Shown piece after piece: positions 57,312 through 64,000 of a stretch of DNA of 64,000 nucleotides; within the stretch, counting starts at the first letter, position 1; each line of letters begins with the position of its first letter. The stretch covers positions 560,501 to 624,500 of the forward strand of contig JAKSXM010000231.1 of NCBI GenBank assembly GCA_022575985.1, given 5' to 3'. The notes beneath the pieces are model-generated. The model was given only the letters and a program-made list of their open reading frames with translations. It ran no database searches and was not told where the DNA came from. This stretch comes from Anagrus nilaparvatae (Eukaryota > Arthropoda > Insecta > Hymenoptera > Mymaridae). A program made the position numbers and the translations under genes.

Positions 57312-57806
57312 TTATTCTTCTTCATCAAAGTAAGAGTCTATTTTATCAAAGTTACTTATTTTTGGTATTTTTCTTATGATTTTAATATCAAAATCATATC
57401 TGTCAACATCAATACAAAAAAATTTTTCATTTATTTTAGATGTCCAAGTGTCTTCAGTAAATTCATAAAATTTATCAAAATGTTCCACATAAATTTTAGC
57501 CGGCTCATTATTTATACGATCAACTCCAATATTTATTTCGCTTTGGGTATGAATGAAATCATTTATGGAAAAATTAAAACAGTCCTTTACACATTCTTCA
57601 CAGTCTTCATCATCTTCACATGAACAGGTTTTTAGGCTAACCCTCACTTCGCAACATGATTTTGGCATACTTTCAAGCGGAGTTATCGTGTCTTCTTCGT
57701 GTTCATCAAGTGAAAAATTTACCTTTTTTCCACAACAATCGCATTTACTGTCTTGCATAAAGACATGCACTTTTGTGCCACGAGGGAAATATACGTATAC
57801 TGTCAT
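57312..57806 (-). CDS. Acidic cysteine-rich Polinton protein, paralogue of the 59712 protein
   Basis: 164 codons from the first ATG at 57806 ('MTVYVYFPRGTKVHVF'); the frame is open a little further upstream but only from TTG. The function is unknown. Two cysteine clusters, 'CDCCGKK' near residue 22 and 'CSCEDDEDCEECVKDC' in the middle, could bind metal. The C-terminus is acidic ('DSYFDEEE'). Its beginning ('VYVYFPRGTKVHVF') and a later block ('FYEFTEDTW...KFFCIDVDRYDFDIK') align with the start ('IYINYPTEQEIKVHI') and the 'FYGFTWLTW...RFDIPDIQYNKFRIK' block of the protein at 59712-60269. I infer an old duplication within the element. It is transcribed away from the polymerase gene beside it. 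Confidence 0.7.
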   Translation of the reverse strand: MTVYVYFPRGTKVHVFMQDSKCDCCGKKVNFSLDEHEEDTITPLESMPKSCCEVRVSLKTCSCEDDEDCEECVKDCFNFSINDFIHTQSEINIGVDRINNEPAKIYVEHFDKFYEFTEDTWTSKINEKFFCIDVDRYDFDIKIIRKIPKISNFDKIDSYFDEEE

Positions 57807-57961
57807 GATGAGAGTTTGAATAAGACTGATGAAAAACTTTTTCAAAAAGTCTTTATAGAAAAATAAAATTGTACATGGGGCATTTAATTAATTTATCTTT
57901 CCATTTCCTTACCTATAAATCTTTTTTTCTACAATTGTACTACAATTGTGTACAATTGTAC

Positions 57962-59478
57962 TACAATATCAACTACAAAATCTCCCATACTATAAGCGTA
58001 GTCTTTCATAATTTGGCTGGCTATGACTCACATTATTTGATCAAAGATTTGGCACTTGAATGCAAGGGGGATGTAGATATTATACCTCAGACCAGTGAAA
58101 AGTATATATCCTTCATCAAACAACAAATTGACGGATACAATATAAACTACAAGTTTATAGACTCATATAAATTTATGAATTTATCGCTGGATAAATTATC
58201 TTCATACTAGCAGTCATACGAAATATTGAAAAGTCAGTTTCCTGGAATGAGTGATGAATTAATTAAACTTCTCTGCAGAAAAGGTATTTTTCCATATACT
58301 TACGTAGATTGTGTTGAAAAATTGAATGATAAAAAGTTACCACCGAAGGAAGAGTTTGACAACAACTTGATTGGTAAGCCCTGTTCTCGAGACGATTACT
58401 TGCATGCAGAAAAAGTTTGGGAGACATTCAACATCAATGATCTCGGAGAATATTCTGATTTATATCTGAAGACTGATGTCATGCTTCTGGCAGAAGTAAG
58501 ATTTGAATTTAAATTTTTTTATTCTTATCATTTTTTTACTAATTATTTCATTTTTACAGGTTTGTGAAAATTTCCCAGAAAATGGTCTCAAAACTTATGG
58601 TCTAGATCCCATGCACTACTATACGACTCCAGGATATACATGGGACGCCATGCTAAAATATACAAAAATGACTTTAAAACTGCTCGATGACATCGATATG
58701 GTCTTATTCATCGAGAAGGGTATTCGTGGGGGAATAAGTCATTGCAGCAATCGTTATGGTAAGGCCAACAATAAATACATGAAACCTGAGAACTTTAGAA
58801 GTGATGATGACATTCATTATTTGATGTATTATGACATAAATAATTTATATGGCTGGGGAATGTCGCATTCACTTCCATATGGTAATTTTGAATGGGTAGA
58901 AGAAAAGGACTTGCATACCACTGACTACAATGTCAATAACGATTCACCAGTTGGGTACATTCTTGAAGTTGACCTCGAGTATCCTAAAGAAATACATGAT
59001 AGACACAAAGATCTACCCTTTTGTCCGGAACATGTAAAGCCTCCAGGTGGCAGACAAGAGAAACTGCTTACTACTCTTCACGATAAAAAGAAGTACGTGA
59101 TACACTACAAGTATTTAAAGTATGCCTTAGATAATGGACTGAGGTTGAAAAAAATTCATCGTGTACTTAAATTATATGGTATTATTTGAAGATGGAATTT
59201 TCGCCAAGAAACTTAAGGGTATAAATGCACAGGTAGTTGCCAATACAATTGAGCCAGATGACTATAGGAGATGTCTGTTTGAAAATGAGCTATTGTATAG
59301 AGAGCAGTACAACATAAGGTCGAGGTTTCACAATATAGCTACAGAAAAGACAACCAAATTAGCCTTATCACCATACGACGATAAGAGATGTCGCTTAAAA
59401 GACTCCACTGAAACGCTTCCATGGGGACATTATCAAATTTCAGAAGATATGTTAAAATATGCAACAAATAGAAACTAA
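57962..59478 (+). pseudogene. Polinton protein-primed DNA polymerase B, inactivated
   Basis: Homology starts at about 57962 and runs in three frames. 'VVFHNLAGYDSHYLIKDL' is the exonuclease ExoII motif and 'YSDLYLKTDVMLLAE' the ExoIII motif. 'YYDINNLYGWGMSHSLPYG' is polymerase motif A, with the TPR-like 'LPFCPEHVKPPGG' after it. The C-terminal 'LALSPYDDKRC' ... 'LPWGHYQI' block starts after 59170. Breaks: a stop at 58208; a deletion at about 59160-59175 that joins the 'KKIHRVLK' region almost directly to the C-terminal block, removing motifs B and C (the metal-binding Asp residues); and loss of the N-terminal ExoI region. The frame change at 58496-58559 is explained by an intron and not by decay. 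The gene cannot encode an active polymerase. Confidence 0.88.
58496..58559 (+). other. Spliceosomal intron (64 bp) in the polymerase gene
   Basis: Donor 'GTAAGA' follows the codons for 'MLLAE'. A 'tactaat' branch-like sequence and pyrimidine tract precede acceptor 'tttttacag'. The 64-bp length is not a multiple of three, and its removal brings the upstream (58226-58495) and downstream (58560-59189) frames into register at a conserved position next to ExoIII. Confidence 0.85.
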
Positions 59479-59711
59479 ATTTTGAAACATAAAAAAAAAA
59501 TTGTATATTTGTAAATAATGTTTAAAAATTTTATTTAATAAACGAAAAAATATTTTTATTTAATCTACAATTTTTTATTTTACCTAATTCTTACCTGGTT
59601 CCTTTTAATATTATAAAAATTATTAATTAAATATAGGAATAAAAGGTACATCAAATAAAAAAGAATAATTTATGGAGAAAAATATAATTTATTTAAAAAT
59701 AAATACAAGCA
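59479..59711. other. Intergenic, convergent 3' ends
   Basis: AT-rich spacer between the end of the polymerase gene (plus) and the end of the 59712 gene (minus). 'aataaa' signals occur on both strands (for example plus 59537), suitable for polyadenylation. Confidence 0.4.
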
Positions 59712-60269
59712 TTATTTTAAATCATCTTCATTTCTTCCTTCAGTTTCACTATTTACATCAGAATCTTCATCTATTTTTTTATAAGGACTCAATTCAAATT
59801 TTTCTTTAGAAAATTTTATTCTAAATTTATTATATTGTATATCAGGTATATCAAAACGTTTACAAACATTCTCATCCCAAGTCAACCATGTGAATCCATA
59901 AAATCTTACACGATTTTTATAAGCATATATTTCATCTTTAATTATGATTTTTTCTAGTTCTTCTATGTTTCTTCTTTCAATAAATGGATTTAAATATTTT
60001 ACTTCAGTATAATTAGCGCTTAACTCAAAACCGAAATCATCAAATGTGATTACATCATCTATATTCTCTGAAGTATATATATACACAGTTATACCGTTAC
60101 AAAATTGATCAACATAATCAAATGGACAGAAATCTAAATCTCCTTTCATTTTAAATGTTACATTTTTGTTTGTTGTACCTCTCTCGCAACTTTCTTCATC
60201 TTCAAACTCTGTATATATAATATGAACTTTAATTTCTTGTTCTGTAGGATAATTTATATAAATTGACAT
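59712..60269 (-). CDS. Acidic Polinton protein of unknown function
   Basis: 185 codons from ATG. No known domain is recognised. The N-terminus 'MSIYINYPTEQEIKVHIIYT' looks like a beta-rich start. The middle contains 'FGFELSANYTEVKYLNPF', and there is an aromatic block 'YGFTWLTW' about 50 residues before the acidic tail ('DEDSDVNSETEGRNEDD'). Similarity of order and key residues with the protein at 57312-57806 suggests that they are paralogues; this one lacks the cysteine clusters. It lies downstream of the major capsid gene on the same strand, 230 bp away. The reading frame is intact. It may be a minor virion or regulatory protein. Confidence 0.7.
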   Translation of the reverse strand: MSIYINYPTEQEIKVHIIYTEFEDEESCERGTTNKNVTFKMKGDLDFCPFDYVDQFCNGITVYIYTSENIDDVITFDDFGFELSANYTEVKYLNPFIERRNIEELEKIIIKDEIYAYKNRVRFYGFTWLTWDENVCKRFDIPDIQYNKFRIKFSKEKFELSPYKKIDEDSDVNSETEGRNEDDLK

Positions 60270-60499
60270 ATTGAAAATTTTTGTTTGACTTTTTTTTTTT
60301 GCTTAAGAAGTGAGCTTGTTAGCAAATAAATATAGACTAATCATATTATTTATCGAACACTCATTTTTATAAACATTATAGATGTCGCTACATTGACCAA
60401 TCAGATGTGTTTTCTATTTTGATGTATAAAACTCAATAATATCCTTTTTTTTTTAATTTTAAATAATTAAATTTTACATAAAATTATATTCACTCTTAT

Positions 60500-61717
60500 T
60501 TACACTATTCTCTTTACCTCACCACTGATTGGCTTATATTCAACCATACGATCAGGTAAAATTAGACAGTATGCCTCCGTATTTGCTGGAAATTGAACGC
60601 TACTTTCAAATTCTAATCGAACATCTACAGGTGCATATTTCAGAGATTCAATTTGCTTGGAGCAATCTATTACAACTAATGGTGCCTTAGCCAAAAAATC
60701 TTTTCTGTTAAGTATAACTTCAGATGTTTCTTTACCATAATAACTTATTTGAAAATTACAAAACATATTGTATAAAATTGAATATTTATTTTGAGCTATA
60801 TCCAAATTTAAATTTTCATGTGGATAACTTTGTGAATTTAAGTGTAGTTTTACGTTGGTTAAATTTACATGATTAAATACACTCGCATTCTGATCTATAT
60901 TATTATCACGATTTGTTTGAAACCCAATAATGACATATCTTGGTTTTTCCATTTGTGTTGATGTTTTAACTGACCAGACATGTTTTGTAGCTTGTGGGAG
61001 ACTTGGATAGTGAAAAAGTTCTCTTGATTGAAAGATTATTGGGAGATATGGATCTTTTTCAATAAATCTTATCAATTCAGCCTTTTTCTTATCTGCCAAC
61101 AGAATTTTAGGCATCTCCCAAGTTAATGAGGAAATTGAAATGGTAAAATTTTCTGCATTTCCTTGAGTTTTCATAACTGCTTTATTATCATGATTTGATC
61201 TGGTAAAGTATAAATCATGCCTCATATTTACAATCAATCTTCGATTATGCTCAGCGACTCCAAAAATCATACTCAGAGGTATCAAAACTTCAAAGTTACC
61301 ATTTGCATCAACTATAGGTTGATTATTATCAAATATCCATCCTGCATTTTCCAAAATTTGTTTTTGCACTGGAGTGTATGATGGATAACCTTTCATAAGT
61401 GTACTGATACAACGTTATTGCAGCGATCAATAAGTTGCCCGTTAAGTTCATATTTTATTTCTGAGAACAAATGACAGATGGCATTGTTGACTAATTTTGT
61501 ATTTACAACGTTACCACCAGCAGCTGAACGAATTTTTCCTTGAATGTGTATAAAACTTTTTGATGGTAAAAGTAATTGATCCTGATGTTGTATAGTTATA
61601 TGAATCGTATCATTATTATGATATGAACTTGTTGCATAAGGTCGATGTGAGTATTTCATAGTGTGCGATGGAATCATCAAACAATGTTGATGATTGTATA
61701 TCTAACGCCTCTTCCAT
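60500..61717 (-). pseudogene. Polinton major capsid protein, two frameshifts
   Basis: The double-jelly-roll major capsid protein builds the icosahedral shell. The probable start is the ATG at 61717 ('MEEALDIQSSTLFDDS'). The frame shifts near 61640 into one reading 'YSHRPYATSSYHNNDTIHIT', and again near 61400 into the long 298-codon frame beginning 'MKGYPSYTPVQKQILENAG'. Typical capsid features follow: 'LIPLSMIFGVAEHNRRLIV' and 'LFHYPSLPQATKHVWSVKT', then 'NVKLHLNSQSYPHENLNLD' and the C-terminal 'RLEFESSVQFPANTEAYCLI' strand pair. At the second break the upstream stop overlaps the downstream ATG by four bases. Everything outside the two breaks is well preserved, so inactivation looks recent, unless frameshifting or sequence error is involved. 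Confidence 0.85.
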
Positions 61718-61851
61718 CTTATTTGACAACAGCAAAATGATATAAAAAAATTCTTTAACGATGAAGCCTGAGACCAAGTCTTACTAGAAATTGTTGATTT
61801 TGATATGTTAACACCTTCAGTACTCGTTGACGACTGAGTTTCGGACTCCAT
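61702..61851 (-). CDS. Small Ser-rich ORF upstream of the capsid gene
   Basis: A 49-codon frame starts at ATG 61851 ('MESETQSSTSTEGVNI') and ends with a Cys-cluster and basic tail ('SFCCCQIRWKRR'). It overlaps the probable capsid start by 16 bases. It is not similar to anything I recognise. It may be a small virion protein, an uORF or chance. Confidence 0.35.
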   Translation of the reverse strand: MESETQSSTSTEGVNISKSTISSKTWSQASSLKNFFISFCCCQIRWKRR

Positions 61852-61903
61852 GCTGCTTTACTTTTATAACCAAATCCAATTTTCTGATTATATAAGAAAC
61901 CCA

Positions 61904-62587
61904 TTAAATAGTTTTTAGATGTAATCTAATGGACACAGTTTCACCTCTGAAATTTACCAAATTTTCGTCCTGATCGACTAATCGCAACTGTAAGTAGTCG
62001 ATACTTTTTACATTCACAGGTAAATAAATAATTTCGATCAGTTTTTCGATAATTTTAAATCCTGGTGGAACAGCAGGAAAAAATTCATGTATCGTATGTA
62101 TTTTTTTACCGTTGAAGTATACTCCTCTTGTGATATTACACTCAACTCGAAGAGAATTGATTTTTATAATTGAAATTGGAAGCTCCGAGGTGTGTAGATT
62201 ATCAGCTTTCAATATCTGTGGTTTAAATCCAAGTAAATCACCAATTGAATCCCTTTTAGTGAAATCTATATCTTGATTAGACTTAACTATACTCTGAAGT
62301 GTATTATTATTTGCCTTTAAGGAAAAATCAATGTTTTTTGTTGATAATTGCTTCGATAAAAATTTATTTATATCTTCAATCTCGTAGCTTCCAGTTGGAA
62401 TACTAATTGGATCAGTACCGTTTATGTAGAACTTTTTATTATCTAAATTAGGTATAGAGTTGAAAGTTAATAAATCAACCAATCCAAGTACGTAATTTTT
62501 ATTGTTTGAAAGTTCAATTGGTGGAAAAAAATGATTCTCAAGTATAGATGTTTGTCCTGAGAAAATAATAATTAATGATTCGCTCAT
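61904..62587 (-). CDS. Polinton minor capsid (penton-like) protein
   Basis: 227 codons from ATG. The single-jelly-roll minor capsid protein forms the fivefold vertices. Diagnostic blocks are 'YVLGLVDLLTFNSIPNLDN' near residue 32, 'ISIPTGSYEIEDINKFLSKQ' near residue 61, 'SIGDLLGFKPQIL' in the middle, and a C-terminal strand 'GETVSIRLHLKTI'. Length and order fit the family. The frame is intact. It lies just upstream of the major capsid gene and 110 bp downstream of the protease, all on one strand, as in other Polintons. Confidence 0.88.
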   Translation of the reverse strand: MSESLIIIFSGQTSILENHFFPPIELSNNKNYVLGLVDLLTFNSIPNLDNKKFYINGTDPISIPTGSYEIEDINKFLSKQLSTKNIDFSLKANNNTLQSIVKSNQDIDFTKRDSIGDLLGFKPQILKADNLHTSELPISIIKINSLRVECNITRGVYFNGKKIHTIHEFFPAVPPGFKIIEKLIEIIYLPVNVKSIDYLQLRLVDQDENLVNFRGETVSIRLHLKTI

Positions 62588-62696
62588 GACAGTTTAAGTA
62601 AGACTAAATGATTTTTTTCAATATGATACAATTTATATATTTTTAAAGGTTACCATGAAATTAAAAATTAACCAAAAATTTGAAATAATAATTTAT

Positions 62697-63089
62697 TTAT
62701 AGTTGATTACATAAGAATTTTAAACATAAATGACCACAGTTAAAAGTATTATAATTTTGATAATTATTATGATTATACATTATTTTATTATATTTTAAAT
62801 ATTCGAGAAGTTCTTTTGGTGGTCTCAGGTTGCCAAAACTGTCAAAGTAAATTACATTGTTGTCAAGTTTTTTGTACGCAACCCAATGAGTTCCTGAATT
62901 TATCTCATCATCCAAATTAACAACAGCTGATTCATTTTTTAATGGTCCAGTTCTTGGAAAAGCATTTCTCATAAAAACACCGCGAAAATGTTGTATTTTT
63001 AAAATTTTAGCATAATTTTCAATGTCTATATTTGTTAGTGGCCTTGATGGTAAATTTAAATTGAAGTTTTTTTTTTTCATTTTCAACAT
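62697..63089 (-). CDS. Polinton adenain-like cysteine protease
   Basis: 130 codons from ATG. It matches the Ulp1/adenain (C5-like) maturation protease that cleaves capsid precursors. Catalytic residues are visible in order: His68 in 'SGTHWVAYKK', Asp83 in 'IYFDSFGNLRPP', and Cys118 in 'NTFNCGHLCLKFL', with Gln111 placed for the oxyanion hole. 'RPLTNIDIENYAKIL' and 'FRGVFMRNAFP' near the N-terminus are usual for the family. The frame is intact and all active-site residues are kept. Its start overlaps the end of the PLA2 gene by 71 bp in another frame, beside a run of eleven A residues (63067-63077). Confidence 0.92.
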   Translation of the reverse strand: MLKMKKKNFNLNLPSRPLTNIDIENYAKILKIQHFRGVFMRNAFPRTGPLKNESAVVNLDDEINSGTHWVAYKKLDNNVIYFDSFGNLRPPKELLEYLKYNKIMYNHNNYQNYNTFNCGHLCLKFLCNQL

Positions 63090-63976
63090 TTTCGTTATGT
63101 AATCTCAACCCATTTCCTTTATATGGTCTCAAATATAATCCTTTACCCATCGCAACTTGTTCCATTGCAATATTATGTCTTTTTGTTTCTTCCAATTGCT
63201 TTTTTGCGTTGTTTACATCACTAATAGCCTTAGCTACACCGGTCATTCCTCCAGCTAATGCTCCTATTGCACTCAAGCCAGCAAATATGGGAACAAGAGG
63301 TATAACTCCTCCAACTTTTGAAAGTAATGGTAATACTCTTAATTTTTTAATTTTAGACTTTCCACCGTTTATCTTAATAGTCTTTCGAGCACTATTTAAT
63401 GCTGATTTTATTACAGTTTTTGCATCTTTACTTTTAACCATAGATTTCTTTGTAGCCTTTACAATTTCACCGAAAGAAATTTGTCCAACTCTCTTCTTTT
63501 TCTTTTTGGTTACATTATTTTGTTTAAATCCCATACCCATTTTTGATTTAGCTTTCATAATGTTTGTAACTGCTAAAGCTGCTGCTCTTTCCCCAAAACT
63601 TGCGTCACTTGCTTTTACTCTTTGCCAGGCCTTATCTGCTAAAACTCGATCAGCGATATTTCGAGCTTGAATATCACTTTGATTTTCTGAGTAAGCGATA
63701 TCGTGCTCCTTGCAGGCAGAGTCCAGAGGGTTTATACCTTTATCTCCTCGAGTAAGGCGTTTAGCTAGATCCGTGCCTGGGCCACAGTATCTAATTAAAT
63801 AATTTATTATTAAATTAAACAATTAAAAAATTAAAAAATTTTAAAAATTAAAAATTTAAAAAAATTTTTTTAAATAGCAAAATAAAAAATTTTCTATACC
63901 TGTACCCTGGTAAATGAAACTCGAAAGGTAACTTGTTTATTAAAGTATTTACTAAACCACGACCTCCAACGATCAT
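63019..63976 (-). CDS. Polinton PLA2-domain protein, two exons
   Basis: Exon 1 runs from ATG 63976 to 63900 and encodes 'NTLINKLPFELHLPGY'. Exon 2 (63790-63019) begins at 'YCGPGTDLAKRLTRGDKG', then 'NPLDSACKEHDIAYS'. YCGPGT is a calcium-binding-type loop and the HD pair after ACKE the catalytic site of the parvovirus-VP1-like phospholipase A2 fold, used by virions to breach membranes. A basic region with 'KKKKKR' follows, then a Gly/Ala-rich hydrophobic stretch ('GGVIPLVPIFAGLSAIGALA') and 'MTGVAKAISDVNNAKKQ', which resembles membrane-active capsid-interior proteins. The N-terminal residues read directly upstream of YCGP in exon 2's frame are intronic. The frame is intact; the C-terminal end beyond the A-run may be altered by slippage. 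Confidence 0.87.
63791..63899 (-). other. Spliceosomal intron (109 bp) in the PLA2 gene
   Basis: On the minus strand the donor is 'CAG|GTATAG' and the acceptor 'tttaattag|ATACTG'. Splicing joins the arginine codon split across the junction and places the 'LPFELHLPGY' peptide directly before 'YCGPG'. The intron is almost purely A/T, unlike both exons. Confidence 0.85.
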
Positions 63977-64000
63977 CACTCTATGAGAGATGAAACATTA
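63977..64000. other. Window edge within the Polinton
   Basis: Sequence upstream of the PLA2 start; too short to judge. Further Polinton genes would be expected to the right. Confidence 0.4.

Larger units (their letters stand above)
57300..64000. mobile_element. Maverick/Polinton element, truncated by the window end
   Basis: The gene set is diagnostic: protein-primed family B DNA polymerase, double-jelly-roll major capsid protein, penton-like minor capsid protein, adenain-like protease and a PLA2-domain protein. Capsid genes run leftwards on the minus strand and the polymerase rightwards. Integrase and packaging ATPase, expected in a full element, are not visible and would lie beyond 64000 or be lost. 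The polymerase and major capsid genes are broken, while protease, minor capsid, PLA2 and two acidic proteins are open. Confidence 0.92.

Noticed and set aside
57222..57819. Plus-strand ORFs at 57222 and 57553
   Set aside because: Antisense to the acidic cysteine-rich protein; no own domain and low complexity.
57869..57961. Extending the polymerase N-terminus to 57869
   Set aside because: The first about 30 codons ('FLQLYYNCVQLYYNINY') are low-complexity with tandem 'tacaattgtac' words; recognisable polymerase sequence begins only near 57962.
63209..63670. 153-codon plus-strand ORF opposite the PLA2 gene
   Set aside because: Antisense shadow of a well-supported coding region.
1440..64000. 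CRISPR-like arrays
   Set aside because: Tandem arrays here (172, 176 and 270-290 bp, minisatellite) lack the repeat-spacer pattern and the context is eukaryotic.

Overview
The window looks like a piece of an AT-rich insect nuclear genome. It contains spliceosomal GT-AG introns, a decayed copy of an animal-type dihydropyrimidine dehydrogenase gene, Penelope-like, non-LTR and LTR retroelement remains, and a Maverick/Polinton. Extreme AT richness together with heavy foldback content would fit a parasitoid wasp, but nothing here fixes the species. I see no intact, clearly host-type gene. The window is a transposon graveyard with one large virus-like element at its right end.

From about 0.6 to 57 kb almost everything is repeat. 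The dominant architecture is the foldback: two long, nearly complementary arms around a short centre, often with 165-290 bp tandem units inside the arms. I count at least thirteen. The cleanest are a palindrome at 11060-13155 with about 1 kb arms, an element at 37400-39047 with a perfect 8-bp target duplication (hAT-like), one at 28125-28847 flanked by TTAA, and one at 41263-41570 flanked by TA. Elements are nested: Penelope copies at 7100-8604 and 19613-20888 sit inside foldbacks, and a small hairpin sits inside an arm at 22428-22692.

Between the foldbacks lie pseudogenes: DPYD at 9603-10275 with an intron still visible; a metallophosphoesterase family in three broken copies at 14274-14373, 16647-17535 and 46425-46925; a serine-type tRNA-like sequence at 14876-14976; RT fragments of PLE, non-LTR and gypsy type; and a cluster of three related LTRs (48287-49039, 51671-52960, 52968-54442) with a frameshifted gag. 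A dispersed block carrying a 'GGCC...GGCC' motif recurs at 13.5, 17.6, 45.2, 54.5 and 55.5 kb.

From about 57.3 kb to the right edge is a Polinton/Maverick cut by the window end. Reading leftwards on the minus strand it has a spliced PLA2-domain protein, an adenain-like cysteine protease, a penton-like minor capsid protein, a small ORF, a double-jelly-roll major capsid protein broken by two frameshifts, and an acidic protein. A protein-primed family B DNA polymerase runs on the plus strand; it has one spliceosomal intron, an internal stop and a deletion that removes the polymerase catalytic core. A second acidic, cysteine-rich protein, apparently a paralogue of the first, lies beyond it. Integrase, packaging ATPase and the right terminal repeat are not in view. 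The virion-side genes are mostly open while the replication gene is dead.
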